A DNA stretch of 64,000 nt from Branchipolynoe longqiensis (GCA_030323885.1 CM059186.1:168017417-168081416), one strand, 5' to 3'; positions 42,420 to 54,605 are shown, counted from the first letter of the stretch. The notes: generated by a model from the letters alone, not told the origin. Translations and numbers: made by a program.

Positions 42420-43200
42420 AGGTATTGAGGTATCCAACCACACTAACTATGTTATATACAGTGATTGGTTCTCTTGCCTCCTGGCTGTTGCTGGACTCAA
42501 AACAAACACCCTATTCTAGCAACGGTCATTTATAAAATGAACCAACTGACAACGGATGGTTATGACATCCATCTGTGCTGGATGCCTGTCCATGCCGGCA
42601 GACAAGGAAACAAATGAGCTGATTGGGCTGCGAAGAAGGCCCTGAACTGTGATCTTGAACTGTGTCTGATCCCTCACTCTGATCTGAAACCACTAATAAC
42701 CACCCGCATGAAATCCAAATGGCAACATGAGGGATTGGCCAGTCGTGGCTTACACATGCTTTTCTGCTCAAGGGGGAACCTCCCCCTGAATGTATTGGGT
42801 GTCAGTCCCCGCTGACACTCAAACACATTTTACTAAGTTGTGTTGATTTTTTGTCCCTGCACCAACAATTCTACACTGCAGACAGTATGCATGAACTTTT
42901 TACTAAATTAAAACAAGAACACATTTTAGCCTTTTTGAGGGCAGCTGGACTGTACCACCTCATATAGTTTACTAAATAGATTCAATCAATTATTAATAAA
43001 ACTTGTCTTTTTCTGTGGGAATTTGTTTCCCTTGACCACAAATATATGATTGTGAGCATTCTAATGTCTATTGGCACATAACTGACTGTCTGCTTTTACA
43101 TGTAAAAGCGATGGTTTGAACAAAAAACAAACATTTCTGGCTGTGAATATGGCCTATGCTGCTGACATGGCATAAAACCACCACCAATCAATCAATCAAT
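42420..43200 (+). mobile_element. RNase H LINE, second 5'-truncated copy
   Basis: Similar on the plus strand to the minus-strand element at 31022-32199: CACACTAACTATGTTATATACAGTGATT, ACAACGGATGGTTATGACATCCA, CTGTGCTGGATGCCTGTCCATGCC (the W-PGHA region, here with Met-Pro-Val-His), then GTGTCAGTCCCCGCTGACAC, CTGCAGACAGTATGCATGAA, and an end CCACCAATCAATCAATCAAT. Relative to the other copy it lacks about 110 bp after ATCCAAATGGCAACATGAG. In-frame stops and the deletion make it a dead copy. No convincing target duplication was found. Confidence 0.85.
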
Positions 43201-43204
43201 CACA

Positions 43205-44735
43205 TGTAAAAACATACATTTCTGATTTGCTTTAACAATCTCTCTTGCATAAGCATGGACATGACAGTGATGAAGGTCTCTTAAATTAGGAACAAATTGG
43301 GCAAAGGCCATTCCTGGAATCACTGTTATGTAACTTGTCCTATGGCGATATGTATAAACATGCATGAGAAATACTTATATAGCGGTATACATACAGACAC
43401 ATCTGATTCTAGGTAAAGATCTCAATTACTCATCTGTTGTAGCAATATCTTTGACAAAAGTATGACCTTTAATACATTGTACCCACAAAGAATCATCTAG
43501 TGAACTTAACTCAGTGTAGAATTGCATCACAATTGAAAACAGAACGAGACAGTAGTATAAAGTGGCAATTTTAATTCTTTCTATCTTAGATTGTTACATT
43601 ACTCTTTCATGATGAGATGACCTTAGATATTTCAAGGATTACAGGCACTTAACCCTATCGATACATCATATTAGTTGGGTGGGTGGGACAGCAAATCTGG
43701 GCGGCAGAAGTATGTCCTCTCGGTTTGAAAAGTCTGGTCGAAGTGAATATCTCCAGTGCCACGTCATCGGCTTTGACTGGAAATCACTATAGGTGGCGCA
43801 TCAATCGGCGGCCATTTTAGTTCTAAAAGTGAATATAGATGTCACCACCAGTCTGATTTTAAATCTAACTGCGTAGTTCAAGAAGTATCATGTAGATGGC
43901 GCGTCGATCAGCGGCCAAAGTTATTAGTTCTAAGAATAGAATATAGTCGGCGCCATGGTGCCCTAATCTACTGAGATTCACAGTCTCGTTCATTCAATTA
44001 CCCATGTTGCGCACATCATGGACAATTGAGAAGTAGTTCTGGTATCATAATCAAATAAATAAATATTCCTGGCTTCTAAAATATAGTTAATTATTTACAC
44101 TGATCTACAACCCAATACCAAATTGGACAAACAATCTGCCTCAAAAAACCAGTAGCTTTACACAGGGAAGACATACACCAGAGAACCCGCAATTACAAAA
44201 CACAAGCCAGGCAATCATGTAGAAACATCCCCCACAGCTCTAGCCAGAATCCACTCTCTGCGCTTAGAGGATCATTCTGGATGAGATACAGATAGTCACG
44301 TGACTCACTCAGCACACTTCCCCGCTAGGTGCGCGGCCTGTGCAGATAGGACTGTGGGTGGGGAACTATTTTCCGCGACACTGCATGGTGGGCGCGCTGA
44401 GGGTGGTGTGATTCGGGAAGCACACCCCGAAGTGCCGGCCTCATCTTGTCGACTTAGCGGAACCTGGCGACCAAATTGGGAACCAGTCTAGGGTATTGAT
44501 TCGGCCCTGGAAGGAAGTGGTGCTAAGCACACCTTCCCAGACGGCAGGAAGGCGCTGGTACAGCAGACATGCGCGAGTGCTCCTCTCATCATATAGCCTC
44601 AGCACAGCCGCCATGTTGCAATATGATGTATTGTAGGCTGTAGTCCTAAATATTGGGAAAATTTCTATTTTATTTTCATTTCTTTCCAAATGTGTTCAAT
44701 TTAAATTTGGAGGGGGGTAATGTCCTAGCACCATG
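43205..44735. other. AT-rich unique sequence, one internal near-repeat
   Basis: At 43790-43960, a block GGTGGCGCATCAATCGGCGG is repeated in changed form as GATGGCGCGTCGATCAGCGG, both followed by TTAGTTCTAA and GAATATAG. The GC-richer part at 44290-44600 shows short frames on both strands without domain character. No gene is called. Confidence 0.4.
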
Positions 44736-44739
44736 TGAG

Positions 44740-44815
44740 GGTATATTGGGTTGGGTACCTAGTTGTGACAGTGCACACTCATGATGACTTTATAGTGCAG
44801 CCTCACTAGATACTA
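44740..44815 (-). mobile_element. SINE family 1 fragment (inverted)
   Basis: GTTGTGACAGTGCACACTCAT followed by GACTTTATAGTGCAGCCTCACTA is the inverted middle of the family body. Only about 75 bp remain. Confidence 0.6.
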
Positions 44816-44819
44816 AATA

Positions 44820-45475
44820 AACGGCGTATCAGGCACAGGGTTATGCACATCTATGGCACTGTGGTACTTTAGAGAGCGTTACACATGTTTGTCCTAATTC
44901 ACTTTCATGTTTTAAACTTATTGAAGCTTGGTAAAATAACCACAACAACCTCCTTACGTTTAAAGCATTGTTTTGATATTCAGGTGTATTTCTGCATCAT
45001 CATTTACTAATGTTCTGTTATGATACTGCTCTCGTGTTCTTCCAGTATGGCCACCATTGAGTGAAGTGCCTGTCCAACAGCCGCCTCTCCGCTTGGTGCA
45101 AGGACGTGTGCCACTGTTACACGGTCTGGGCTGTTAATCGGGGTTCTCTATATGTATACACGGTATCGGGTAACTCCCGTCAATCTGAAACAAACTGTTG
45201 TAGGAACAGCCTAAACACATCTATGAGCTTCTCAAGAGGTCCAGTGTTGCTGGAGAAATCACACAGCTGCCAGTCGAGAAGTATGCAAGGTGTATGCAAG
45301 GCATGAGTCAATTGTGAAAGGGACCCTGTTTCATAAGTACATGCATTGTGGATGTATTTAGCTCTCACTTAAACTATGTGTCCAATGGTACCATGATAGT
45401 ACATAATACGGTCATGGTACGTAGTGCTATATTGTTGGGAATCAAGGGTGGTATGTAGGCATAGGGAGATGGCGT
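44820..45475. other. Unique sequence, no gene seen
   Basis: Open frames of 62-81 codons near 45061-45368 on both strands have no recognised motif. Confidence 0.35.
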
Positions 45476-45477
45476 AG

Positions 45478-45775
45478 TTCAGTAAGTGCTAGTCTAGTAA
45501 TAAGTAAGTAGTCTAGTAATAAGAGTAGAAAAATAAATACATATATACCAAGAACATCTAAAAAAACTAACATAGGCTACTAACCATACCAACCAATTAT
45601 CTATCTGCTACTGAAATGCAGGCAATCAAATACCTTATCAGCAGCCACTGTGTGGTAAGATAGCACCAACACTACAACTGGCCAGCATTGAAAACAAGCC
45701 TGGGTACCCAGGCTTATATGCTATGGACAGTATAAATACAGCCTCAATACAAAAAAAAAAAAATTAAATGCTGGG
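45478..45775 (+). mobile_element. CR1-like LINE 3' end, copy b
   Basis: Pairs with 26655-26940 almost base for base (TAGTCTAGTAATAAGAGTAG through GGCTTATATGCTATGGACAG), ending in a run of A (45752-45765). The AAGCCTGGGTACCCAGGCTT sequence (45696-45715) is a perfect 20-bp palindrome, which supports a 3' hairpin role. Confidence 0.8.
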
Positions 45776-45779
45776 AGTG

Positions 45780-46140
45780 TTTTGTAAGAGACCAATATCT
45801 ATGCTCATTGAAACCCACCATATCCACCAATAAGCGCTATAAAGGCATTATGCCACAACATAAATATATTAGACATGTGAAATCGCATTCTACAGAGCAT
45901 GCCATTTTCAATAAAGTAATGTTGTTTGGCTTAAATATTGATTAATTCTTCTTAAGGGCCCATACAACATTCCGGTGGTGTTAGGACATGCGTAGGTCTA
46001 GATATGATTATGGGTATTTTCAATATATATTACATAAAACAAGCGTGGAAGTGGTCAAGGCCTTTTATATCAATATGATATCTGCATCCCACCTATGAAT
46101 CTAATATCATGCACCAACACACACCTCATCTAGGAGACAG
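45780..46140. other. AT-rich unique sequence, no gene seen
   Basis: No open frame or repeat relation was recognised. Confidence 0.4.
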
Positions 46141-46144
46141 TGTA

Positions 46145-46445
46145 ATTTATTAACCGTATCCCGTGTTGGTAGACCATGGGATCGTGGGTTCAAACCCTGG
46201 TCGAGTCAAACCAATGACTTAAAAATTGATACTTGTCGCTTCCTAGCCTGGTGCTTGGCATTGTTAGGATAGGGCAAGGATGGGTTGGCTCACTGTCAGG
46301 ATAATGTGACTGAGTGGGATATCAGGTCATGGTGCTGGTGGCCTGGTCTCCCAGTGGGGCAGCACTATAAAGTTGCCATGAGTGTGCACTGTCACAAGTA
46401 CCCGTCCTGATATGACGTAAAACAACAACAAACAATAAACAAAAA
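46145..46445 (+). mobile_element. SINE family 1, near full length
   Basis: A tRNA-derived head with box B GGTTCAAACCC (46187-46197) and a degraded box A upstream. The body follows: GTCGAGTCAAACCAATGAC, TTGTCGCTTCCTAGCCTGG, GGATAGGGCAAGG, CAGGATAATGTGACTGAGTG, CATGGTGCTGGTGGCCTGG, CAGTGGGGCAGCACTATAAA, GAGTGTGCACTGTCACAAG. The tail is AAAACAACAACAAACAATAA. The TCCTGATATGACGTAAAAC junction has lost the ~20 bp 'cttagatgttgctagga' segment seen in other copies. Confidence 0.85.
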
Positions 46446-46449
46446 CATG

Positions 46450-47995
46450 TATTAACTATCCGTATTACTTCTGCATGCATATATATTGATATCGCTGGTA
46501 TGGGAGTAGTAGCTTTATATCTGACATGTATGCGCATTTAACATGATTTATTTCATGTTGAATTGGATATGTCATGAATTATCATAATAGTGCTTAAGGA
46601 AGTAAATGTAAACAACTAGTACCATTTAAGAGAACAAGCATGGCACTTGGCGTTACTAGGATAGGGAAAGGAGCAGTAGACTGCGGAAAACCAAGTGTCT
46701 GCCAATGAAAAGCCCCCTGCTTTATCAACTAATGTACTAAAAGAAAGAAAGACTATGCACATAGCGAGAAACCTGCATGCAATACCCGATCTTACCTCCT
46801 CTCTTAGAATAACAACTGCTGATATTCACCCTTCACATATTTGTCTTCTAGCAACGACAGACATCTCTCAGTGACTAAGTGATAACCTTTCTCTATTCCG
46901 TTGCCTGTAGCCGACATTAAACTCCAAACAGATGTCAACAAAGACTGCTGCAGAATGTCTAAAAATAGACTGAAAAGGCACTGCGCTAAATGATTCCGGC
47001 AGAGATTGCGTTGTCGGACACCAGCGGATTCCGATTGTCTTTCTCAGCTGATTCATTGGTGGCAGACAATTGGGGAAGTCAGTGGTGTGGGACGGACACC
47101 GGAAGGCGCCTGTTCAGGGAGACGCCAGCATGCTACCCCCCCCCCGCCCCTGCCCCCCCCCACACACACATATACTCAGGGACACACGACGGGACACACG
47201 ACGGAAACTGATGCGCGACTGATTCATCAATGGTTGCGCTACTTGGACTTCGCTGTCTCCCCGGAGATTATACACACAATAGCCAGCCAGGTATCCCTGA
47301 TTTACCAATGTTGTTATAGTATACTTTATCTAGTTGGGTAGTGATACATCGTACCAGTCAGTCGTCCGATACCCGACGATGTTGTAGTTGTGTATCATTT
47401 CTAGCTGGGATGCAAACTTTCTTACCGTTTTATCTTTTTTGTCTGCTGTTGTAAATGTATTTATATTTATGCACAAACTACTTATTTAAATCCTGGCAAC
47501 GGCTCTTCTAACCATTGTCGTTTATCTTATTCACAATTTAAACAACTATATCGATACATTCAAAATGGCTCATTACAATACAAATGAAAAGAAATTGTGA
47601 ACATAATGGTTTCTCCTAAATATGATTAAGTAGCCTTAATGCAACCATATCGGGTTATTCATTAGCATTGCCTTAGAGGGGTATATTTAGAGAAGTGGCA
47701 CCAGCTATCCACACCATTCTTCAAGTCAAAATAATTGATAGGATCATGATATGAAAGCACAATGTGCTTGCTGATGTTGTATCGATGTCTATGCTCCCCA
47801 GCTGTAAGTGGTCTGCACACAGGTCAGTGCTCCTTTCCTTGCCAATGTTGTAGTGACGTCCTTTATCTACACAGAGGTCAGAGGTCATTTTCAGGCCAGT
47901 GCTGTATAGGTGTCTACTCTGTCTAACGGGGTCTGATGGAAGGTCCAGGTAGTCGTCGTTTGACGACGTGATAGCAAGGTAAGAGCTTTAGCTGG
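46450..47995. other. Mostly unique AT-rich sequence, no gene seen
   Basis: A 111-codon plus frame (47006-47341) crosses a poly-C stretch (47138-47162) and has no domain. Remaining sequence up to 47990 has no repeat relation that I could see apart from words shared with the following 69-bp array (GTCTGA, CAGGTA). Confidence 0.4.
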
Positions 47996-48001
47996 GGTAT
48001 G

Positions 48002-48440
48002 TTCTAAGACACTTCAGGCATCCATTGTTTGACCACATGGTGGCCAGATATGTTGTCTAGCTCATCTACAGTCTAACACACTTCAGGTATCCATTGTCTG
48101 ACCACATGGTGGCCAGATATGTCGTCTAGCTGATCTACAGTCTAACACACTTCAGGTATCCATTGTCTGACCACATGGTGGCCAGATATGTCGTCTAGCT
48201 GATCTAGAGTCTAAGACACTTCAGGTATCCATTGTCTGACCACATGGTGGCCAGATATGTTGTCTAGCTCATCTACAGTCTAACACACTTCAGGTATCCA
48301 TTGTCTGACCACATGGTGGCCAGATATGTCGTCTAGCTGATCTAGAGTCTAAGACACTTCAGGTATCCATTGTCTGACCACATGGTGGCCAGATATGTCG
48401 TCTAGCTGATCTAGCGTCTAAGACACTTCAGGTGTCCATT
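48002..48440. repeat. 69-bp satellite, six exact periods
   Basis: Starts at 48002, 48071, 48140, 48209, 48278, 48347 and 48416 are all 69 bp apart. Units read GTCTAA(C/G)ACACTTCAGGTAT, CCATTGTCTGACCACATGGT, GGCCAGATATGT(T/C)GTC and TAGCT(C/G)ATCTA(C/G)A. The last unit is partial. Confidence 0.95.
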
Positions 48441-48559
48441 TGTAAAATAGTCCGATATACGGCATAGGGGGGAATGCAAATGTTATATTACTGATCAGTG
48501 TACGTGATCAGGCGCATGTATGTATATTAAATCCTGGAAACGGCTGAGTGGGATGTAAA

Positions 48560-49085
48560 TAGACCCCTCCCCCTCCGTCTCCCCTCCGCCACCCCCTGTT
48601 CACTGCTCCCTCCACCACCCCCCCGTACCCCCCTCCTAGCACCCCCCCCCGTTGCCTTCCTCTCCTCTCCCCCGTCCCCCACCCCACTACATACCCTTAC
48701 CCCTGCCCATCCTCCACCCCATCGCCCCTCCTCTGCCTCACCTACTCCTCCCCCTCGCCCTGCCCCTGCCCCTTCCCGTCCACCCTCCCTTCCGCCTCCC
48801 AGTCCCACTTCGCCTTCCCCACCTCCTCCACTGCCTCCCTCCATTCCCCTCCCCTCCGCCTCTCCTTCCAACATCTCCTCCCCTTCCTCTCCTCCCTCCC
48901 TCTCCACCCTCAGCTCCCCTCTCTGCACTCCCCTTCTCCTTCCTCTCCTCTCTTCTCTCCCCCTCCTCCTTCCCCACCTCCGCTTCTCCTATCCCCACCT
49001 CCGCGTCCCCTCCTCCTTCCACTCCCCTCCCCTCCGCTCTCTCTCCTCTCCCAACCTGCCGTTCCAACCTCCATGCCCGTCCACC
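48560..49085. repeat. C/T-rich polypyrimidine tract
   Basis: Over 500 bp of almost pure C and T on plus (CTCCCCTCC, CCTCCTCC). No unit length. Pro/Leu/Ser (plus) and Gly/Arg/Glu (minus) frames are artefacts. Confidence 0.85.
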
Positions 49086-49089
49086 ACGG

Positions 49090-49380
49090 CCCCGTCGCGG
49101 TGCGGCCGACATCCGTCAGCGGGTGCCCCTTTCAGCCGGTCTGTCGGCGCGGCGCGGCGCCCATTGAGGCCGAGGATTGATATGCAGGCGGTGTGTTGGG
49201 GATTACTGAGAGAATCACAAGGATTCACCAGCCCGGGGCTTCAACTGTCACCGGGGAGAGGCGGTGGGCGGAGGGGCCGACCGACTCATCAGTAGGCACG
49301 GCGAGGTGTGAAACCACTCACAACCGGACGAGTATGAGCAGGATGTTGTTTAAATCAGGTAACAACTGACGGACAGTGAG
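49090..49380. other. GC-rich unique sequence, no gene seen
   Basis: Contains CGGCGCGGCGCGGCGCCC near 49145-49162. No coding frame with domain character was seen. Confidence 0.35.
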
Positions 49381-49385
49381 AACTC

Positions 49386-50040
49386 TGTGGTGGTGATCCA
49401 CACAAATGTCAGCAGTCTCTGGTGGTGATCCACACACATGTCAGCAGTATGTGGTGGAGACCCAATAACAACTAGATGAGTGTTAGCAGTATGTGGTGGT
49501 GATCCACACACATGTCAGCAGTATGTGGTGGATACCCAGTAACAGCTAGATGAGTGTTAGCAGTTTGTGGTGGAAATCTACTAACCACTGGTCGAGCATG
49601 AACCGCCTGTGGTGGAGAACCTGCATCAACTAACCCCTGACTCTGTAACCTACTAATACTGACTGAGTGCAAGGTGCATTAAGTAGCCCCTGACTGAATA
49701 CCCAGTTAGTCATGTGACAGAGGACTCTGTAACCTACTAATACTGGCTGAGTGCAAGGTGCATTATGTAGCCCCTGACTGAATACCCAGTATGTCATGTG
49801 ACAGAGGACTCTGTAACCTACTAATACTGGCTGAGTGCAAGGTGCATCAAGTAGCCCCTGACTGAGTACAAAGTGTATCACATGACCTCTGACTGGGTGT
49901 ATGGTGCATCAAGTAGTCCCTGACTGAATACCCAGTATGTCATGTGACACCGGACTCTGTAACCTACTAACACTGACTGAGTGCATGGTGCATCACGTAG
50001 CTCCAGACTGCATATAAAGTGTAACATGGCACCGGGCTTA
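49386..50040. repeat. Two adjacent minisatellites (~50-60 bp and 84 bp)
   Basis: 49386-49620: units with GTGGTGGTGATCCACACACA and TGTCAGCAGT. 49630-50040: GTAACCTACTAATACTG recurs at 49645, 49729 and 49813, exactly 84 bp apart, then at 49959 after a partial unit. Words such as CCCCTGACTGAATACCCAG and GTCATGTGACAGAGGACTCT fill each unit. Confidence 0.9.
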
Positions 50041-50044
50041 GTTG

Positions 50045-50478
50045 AAAGTTTGACACCATGGTAAAATACAGGGTAAAATACATATTTCAAACACTTCTGA
50101 TGTATTTCAACTGATCGGGTTGAAGGAGTATTGGCCCCAGTTTGACCACAGCGCTATCACATCATAAACAACTCCTAGAGAACAGCCTCTGTCAGGCTAT
50201 GCACATTCGATGATCATATATGATGACATAACTTCGAACAAGTACATTCTATGTGTACTATATGTGGTACAGTGAGTGAGCTTAACGGCCACTGAGGCGT
50301 GGGTCAGTAGAAGGCGCCACGTGGGGAGGGGAGGTCATATCAATATGTAGAATCTAACGCTCGGATCTGCGGATGTGTACGTAGGCTATGAGGAAAACAG
50401 TACAGACAAAGAGAAAGAAAGAGAGCAAAGCATAATAGGAGAGAAAAGCGATAGTCCAGCCCTCTGGTTTATTATTAT
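50045..50478. other. Unique sequence, no gene seen
   Basis: If the neighbouring retroelement has a 3' LTR it should lie here, but I see no similarity to the LTR at 51694-52044. Confidence 0.35.
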
Positions 50479-50482
50479 ATAG

Positions 50483-50734
50483 TTACATGGGTTCATTGTA
50501 GAGTATCACCCCCACCTCCTTCCCCCAGTGGGAATTGAGCATTCTTGGCCCTACCAATAGGTATCCAGCATTCCGGGTCTCCATGGATACCAGTGGTATG
50601 CCCATGGCCACCACCAACCTTGACCTTTTGAGTGTGGTGACCCCTACCCCAGCAGAAGGCCTAGGGGCCTGAGTGCAATCACACCCAGACCTGCCAGCAC
50701 TATGTCTATTTACATCCCACTCAGGCACCACCAC
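50483..50734 (-). pseudogene. dUTPase-like remnant (tentative)
   Basis: An 83-codon open frame on the minus strand. The C-terminal half has LVVAMGIPLV followed by NAGYLLVGPRML and HWGKEVGVILYN. This order and spacing resemble trimeric dUTPase motifs ('LVPTGI', then 'G..ID..(Y/W).GE.GV.L(F/Y)N'), and dUTPases are carried by several retroelements. The key substrate residues of motif 3 are changed, and the frame stops right after YNEPM, before the last motif. The N-terminal part is cut by an (AT)n microsatellite at 50736-50764. The resemblance is by eye and could be chance. Confidence 0.3.

Positions 50735-50735
<1 letters not shown>

Positions 50736-50766
<31 letters not shown>
50736..50766. 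repeat. (AT)n microsatellite
   Basis: About 14 AT dinucleotides, flanked by ACCCAT and ACATGCGCC. It lies within the retroelement internal region and opens all frames there. Confidence 0.9.
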
Positions 50767-50768
<2 letters not shown>

Positions 50769-51693
50769 GCGCCTGGTCACGTACACCGATCAGTAATAGA
50801 ACATTTGCATTCCCCCCTCGCTGAGTATCAGAATAGTTTACAAGTAGATGACCTGATGAATAGAGGTAACCAGCCGTTGACGTAGCGGCTGGGGAGTAGA
50901 TGGTATCTTCCGGCTTATTGTACTGATAGTGCCCGAACCCCGACCCTGCAGAACGGAATGCCAAACTCACCCACGGTGAATACTCTAGTGGCACTTCCAA
51001 CGCAGAACTACTGCGTATGCCCAGACCAAAATCATCACGACATGCAGCAGTAGTGCTACCCTTGAGTAAACCTGCCCCCCAAACCATTGCTGATTGACAG
51101 AGACCATATTATCATCAAGAGCGAAGCAGACCTTCACTGTACTCACCAGTTCACTCTCACTAGTGTTTATATCGCCTGAGAGAACATCACATGGCCCATC
51201 CAATGCTTCAACACCTTTTACTGAGGTAATGAGGTTGACTACTGAATGAGTGCCCAGCTGTGAGCTAAGTGCCCCATCCGGCCCCGCCCCAGTGTAATCA
51301 CAGAGGAGAAACCTGGTGGAGGACCGCTACTCAGTTGTTCTAACTGCGTTCACTAACTGTCGGACATGTCGACGCCTACAACACCACAGGGCATAACCAG
51401 AGATGCCAGCACAGGGGTAGCTCCACACTCTCGAATGACCAATTAACACCTCACCACAAGAGGCCTGGGAAGAGTGCGATATGGCAAAAACACAACACAA
51501 ATGTTCACACTCACTGATGGCCCTCCTGCGACGGGACGCCCACAACCATCAATTTGGTATGAGCACCCACAATGCAGACCGGCTGTTGACATCCCCTGAT
51601 ACTAATTTATGAAGAGAAGAGAGCTACAAAAAGCTGGAACAGATCCATAACTCACCCCTTACGCAGAAGGCGAGGCCTGATTCACGCCACCAA

Positions 51694-52044
51694 TGTGGTA
51701 GGCCCGATGTCAGACGTTCCACGGTCTTTCACTCCTTGTCAGGCACACACGGAAGAACGCCAAGATCCAGAGACAGTACGCTTCAACTGGTTTATTGCTA
51801 AACGTATTTGCTCTCCGTGACATCAACAGTCAATTGACCTGCCCCCTAACTCACTAGGTCCCACATTGCCTCTATAGGTGGGTCGGGAGTGTGCTAGTCA
51901 CATGCAGTAGAGGGCAGCCCAGTCCGGGCCCTGCCCAGTGGCTAGCATGCCACCACCTAGCTCAGTTTGATGTAACTGCGTAGGTGTGCAGTGTAGTGTC
52001 TGCCACCACCATGTGGTAGTGGAGCTCATGTACATACTACTACA
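51694..52044 (-). mobile_element. LTR (351 bp), related to 41498-41790
   Basis: Minus-strand landmarks in order: TGTAGTAGTATGTACATGAG, CTCCACTACC, GTGGTGGCAGACACTACAC, CTGCCCTCTACTGCATGTG, AATGTGGGACCTAGTGAG, GATGTCACGGAGAGCAAA, AATAAACCAGTTGAAGCG and the end CCTACCACA. The terminal dinucleotides are TG and CA. The same landmarks occur on plus at 41498-41790, which supports a dispersed LTR family. Confidence 0.65.
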
Positions 52045-52049
52045 ATATT

Positions 52050-52960
52050 ATGAATGGAAGTGGTCGGGAGGTTCTGGGAAGCTGATCATCTTGTCTGCTT
52101 TATTGTGTCTGAGGTAGCTTGAGCAGCCTGGGTGTGGATTGTTGTATGCAGCCAGGGACGGCTAGTATCAATGCCTGACAGCCTTTATGAGCAGCCCCTT
52201 TTGCCGCTGTGAGGCAGTTGCTGCCTTCAAAATTCCTAAAGTTGCTCAGAAAAAAACAACTGTTCTGTTTAGTAGGTGCTCTTTGACGGGCAGCGGTGAG
52301 AGCTACACTATCAATGTCATCACTGTTTAACACATCACCATTGGATACTGGAGCACATAAATATATGAACTCAATATCAACACATCACGAAATAAACTAC
52401 ATGCCACACTCCAGGGTACAATATTAGAACAAATCACGAATTATAACATACCATAATAAACAACGGGATAATTACAAAATAACTACACCAGGTAGCCCCT
52501 GAGGAAATCAGCACCAAACCTGCTCTGAATTATTCTGAATTTTAAACAGTTAACACACGTATTTTCTTTTGCACTGGAACCGTTGATTAATCTATGTTCT
52601 ATGAATAGCATAATATTAACCTAGGCTTGCTTTCCTTTTAGTTAATACTGGGATGCTATCGGTATAACGACACTGGCCCGGTCTGCATAACTCGACCTAG
52701 TTCAGTCGTTACCTGACTCACTCAGCTGCCCGGGAGGGGGCATGGTGGTCAGTCCGGCTGGAGTTGGGTTATATATTCAAAGTCTTCACCATGATGCCAT
52801 GTTTCGGACCGAGGTCTTCTAGGAACGCCGTCTGAAATCCCGTATTTGCGGGTCCCCACATCTCATATATGCGGGCGTTTGAAGCTATGGATGGCCGATC
52901 TAGTTAGGTGGTATGCGAGGGCTATGGGTGATGATATTCTGCTCTCTATTGTTTCTAGTG
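52050..52960. other. Unique sequence, no gene seen
   Basis: A 77-codon minus frame (52100-52333) has no recognised domain. No repeat relation was found. Confidence 0.35.
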
Positions 52961-52971
52961 GCTGTAGTACT

Positions 52972-53052
52972 ATCCTGCTTAAGGCATCTATCCTGCATAA
53001 GGCATATTGTCCTGCATAAGGCATACTATCCTGCTGAAGGCATACTATCCTC
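52972..53052. repeat. 17-bp mini-array ATCCTGCATAAGGCATA
   Basis: Five copies with point changes, the last in CTGCTGAAGGCATACTATCC. Short and local. Confidence 0.85.
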
Positions 53053-53054
53053 CC

Positions 53055-53520
53055 TTTTGATATATTCTATTCATATGACCTATATAGCAGAGCTTACCCC
53101 ATAGTAGAGACACACAGGACACAATGCATGATTCGAGTCCAGCACCAGCAGAAGTATAGATAGATAATGATGCTGATGCTTTGTTTTATTCAGTTTATAT
53201 ACACGCAACAGTGGCTGTTATCAACATTCTTATCGGCTGCTTTCAGGGCTCACCTCCCACCCAGCTTTGACCACCACCATAAGTTAGATAACATGTGGCG
53301 AATGTGTGCCTGGTGCGATAAGGGGGGAAGGATTGTGCTTAAAGGGGCATTGTTTCCCTCCCCCTGTGTGAGCCTTATAAAGGGAGTACTGTTTCATATT
53401 TAACCATCGCGATATTCAATATACACTTAATCGGAGAATTTTACAGTCGGTTATTTAGAAATATTTCTAGTAACCCTCCATAGTCAGCCTAAATGCCTTG
53501 CACCCGTTCACTGAGTCTGC
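53055..53520. other. Unique sequence, no gene seen
   Basis: Includes a C/A-rich region near 53250-53290. Open frames lack domains. Confidence 0.4.
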
Positions 53521-53529
53521 AGCTCAAGC

Positions 53530-54165
53530 TTGCCTCCCCCCCCCCCCCGCCCTCATGACTAAATGTAGCTCCTCCCCACGGCACCCACTCTCCCTCTCTG
53601 CGCACACAGTCAACCCCTTTCCTGGTATCCTCTTTCACTCTTGCACATCTCCCTTTCTGCCTCCTCTCCCCCAACCCTCACACCGCCCCTGCTGAGACCA
53701 CTTACTCTCCTCCTCCCCTCTCATCCCCACACTCCCCTAGTCAACTCCCCTGATCCTCGCCCCTCCCCCTCATCCCGACTCTCCCCCTACCCTCAAAACC
53801 ATACTTACTGACGCCGTTCACTACCCCCAGCCCCTGTTTTCCACATGGCCCCCGTACTATTCAGTTTCCCTACCCCTGCTCTCACCCCTGCCCCCTTACT
53901 CTCACACCACTCTTACTACCCTCATTCACTCCTCCCTGCCCCTGCATCCACGCCCTTCCCGTAGTCAGCTCCCCTCTCCCCGCTCCTCTCCCTACACTCC
54001 CCGCCCCTCCCCGCTTCTCTCCCTACACTCCCCGCCCCACCCCGCCCCTCTCCCCCAGTCCTGCGCCCCACCCCCCGCGCTCCTCTCCTCCTATCCCCGC
54101 CCCCTCCTCCTTCCCCACTCCCCGCCTCTCCCGCCCCTGTCCTCCCCTCCTCCAGTGTATTGCAT
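53530..54165. repeat. C/T-rich polypyrimidine tract
   Basis: CCCCTCCCC, CTCCCCGCCCC and CACTCCCC words, with a recurring CTCTCCCTACACTCCCCGCCCC block near 53984 and 54018. No coding evidence. Confidence 0.85.
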
Positions 54166-54344
54166 ATTAGGGAGGTGATATGTTTCCAGGTATGAGAAGG
54201 CAATGTCCGGCTTCAGCCCGGACACTGAAGCCGGCAACAATCGTCCATCCGGTAGCAGCCTGAGACGGCACGTCGCCTGCCTGTAGCCACTTCAAGCCAA
54301 GTGTCCCAACCACAACCACACAGCCTAACACACACCAACCCGAA

Positions 54345-54605
54345 CCAAGCCATACCAACTCGCATCAACCCGGGCTAACACACACCAACCCCCACCAGCC
54401 CAAGCTAACACACACCAACCCACACTAGCCCAGGCTAACACACACCAACCGGCACGAACCCTGGCTAACACACACCAACCCGCACCAGCCCAGGCTAACA
54501 CACACCAACATCACTAACCCAAGCTAACACACACCGACACGTACCAACACAAGCTAACAAACACCAACAGCAACAACCCAGGCTAACACACACCAACCAA
54601 GCCAA
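54345..54605. repeat. 30-bp minisatellite GGCTAACACACACCAACCCG
   Basis: About eight units of GCTAACACACACCAAC followed by CCGCACCAGCCCAG with small length changes. A decayed CAACCA-rich part continues to about 54680. Confidence 0.85.

Larger units (their letters stand above)
50480..52044 (-). mobile_element. Degraded LTR retroelement (LTR, PBS-like site, remnants)
   Basis: On the minus strand an LTR-like block (52044 down to 51694) starts TGTAGTAG, has AATAAA about 150 bp before its end and stops at CCTACCACA. Next comes TTGGTGGCGTGAATCAGG, whose TGG start resembles a tRNA primer-binding site. About 1.2 kb of internal sequence follows, with frames broken by stops. One frame (51545 to about 50985, interrupted by a TAG near 51327) has a hydrophobic segment VALLLHVVMILVWAYAVVL. 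The last frame (50734-50483) resembles a dUTPase. No gag, protease, RT or integrase is seen and no right-hand LTR was found, so it is partial or non-autonomous. Confidence 0.5.
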
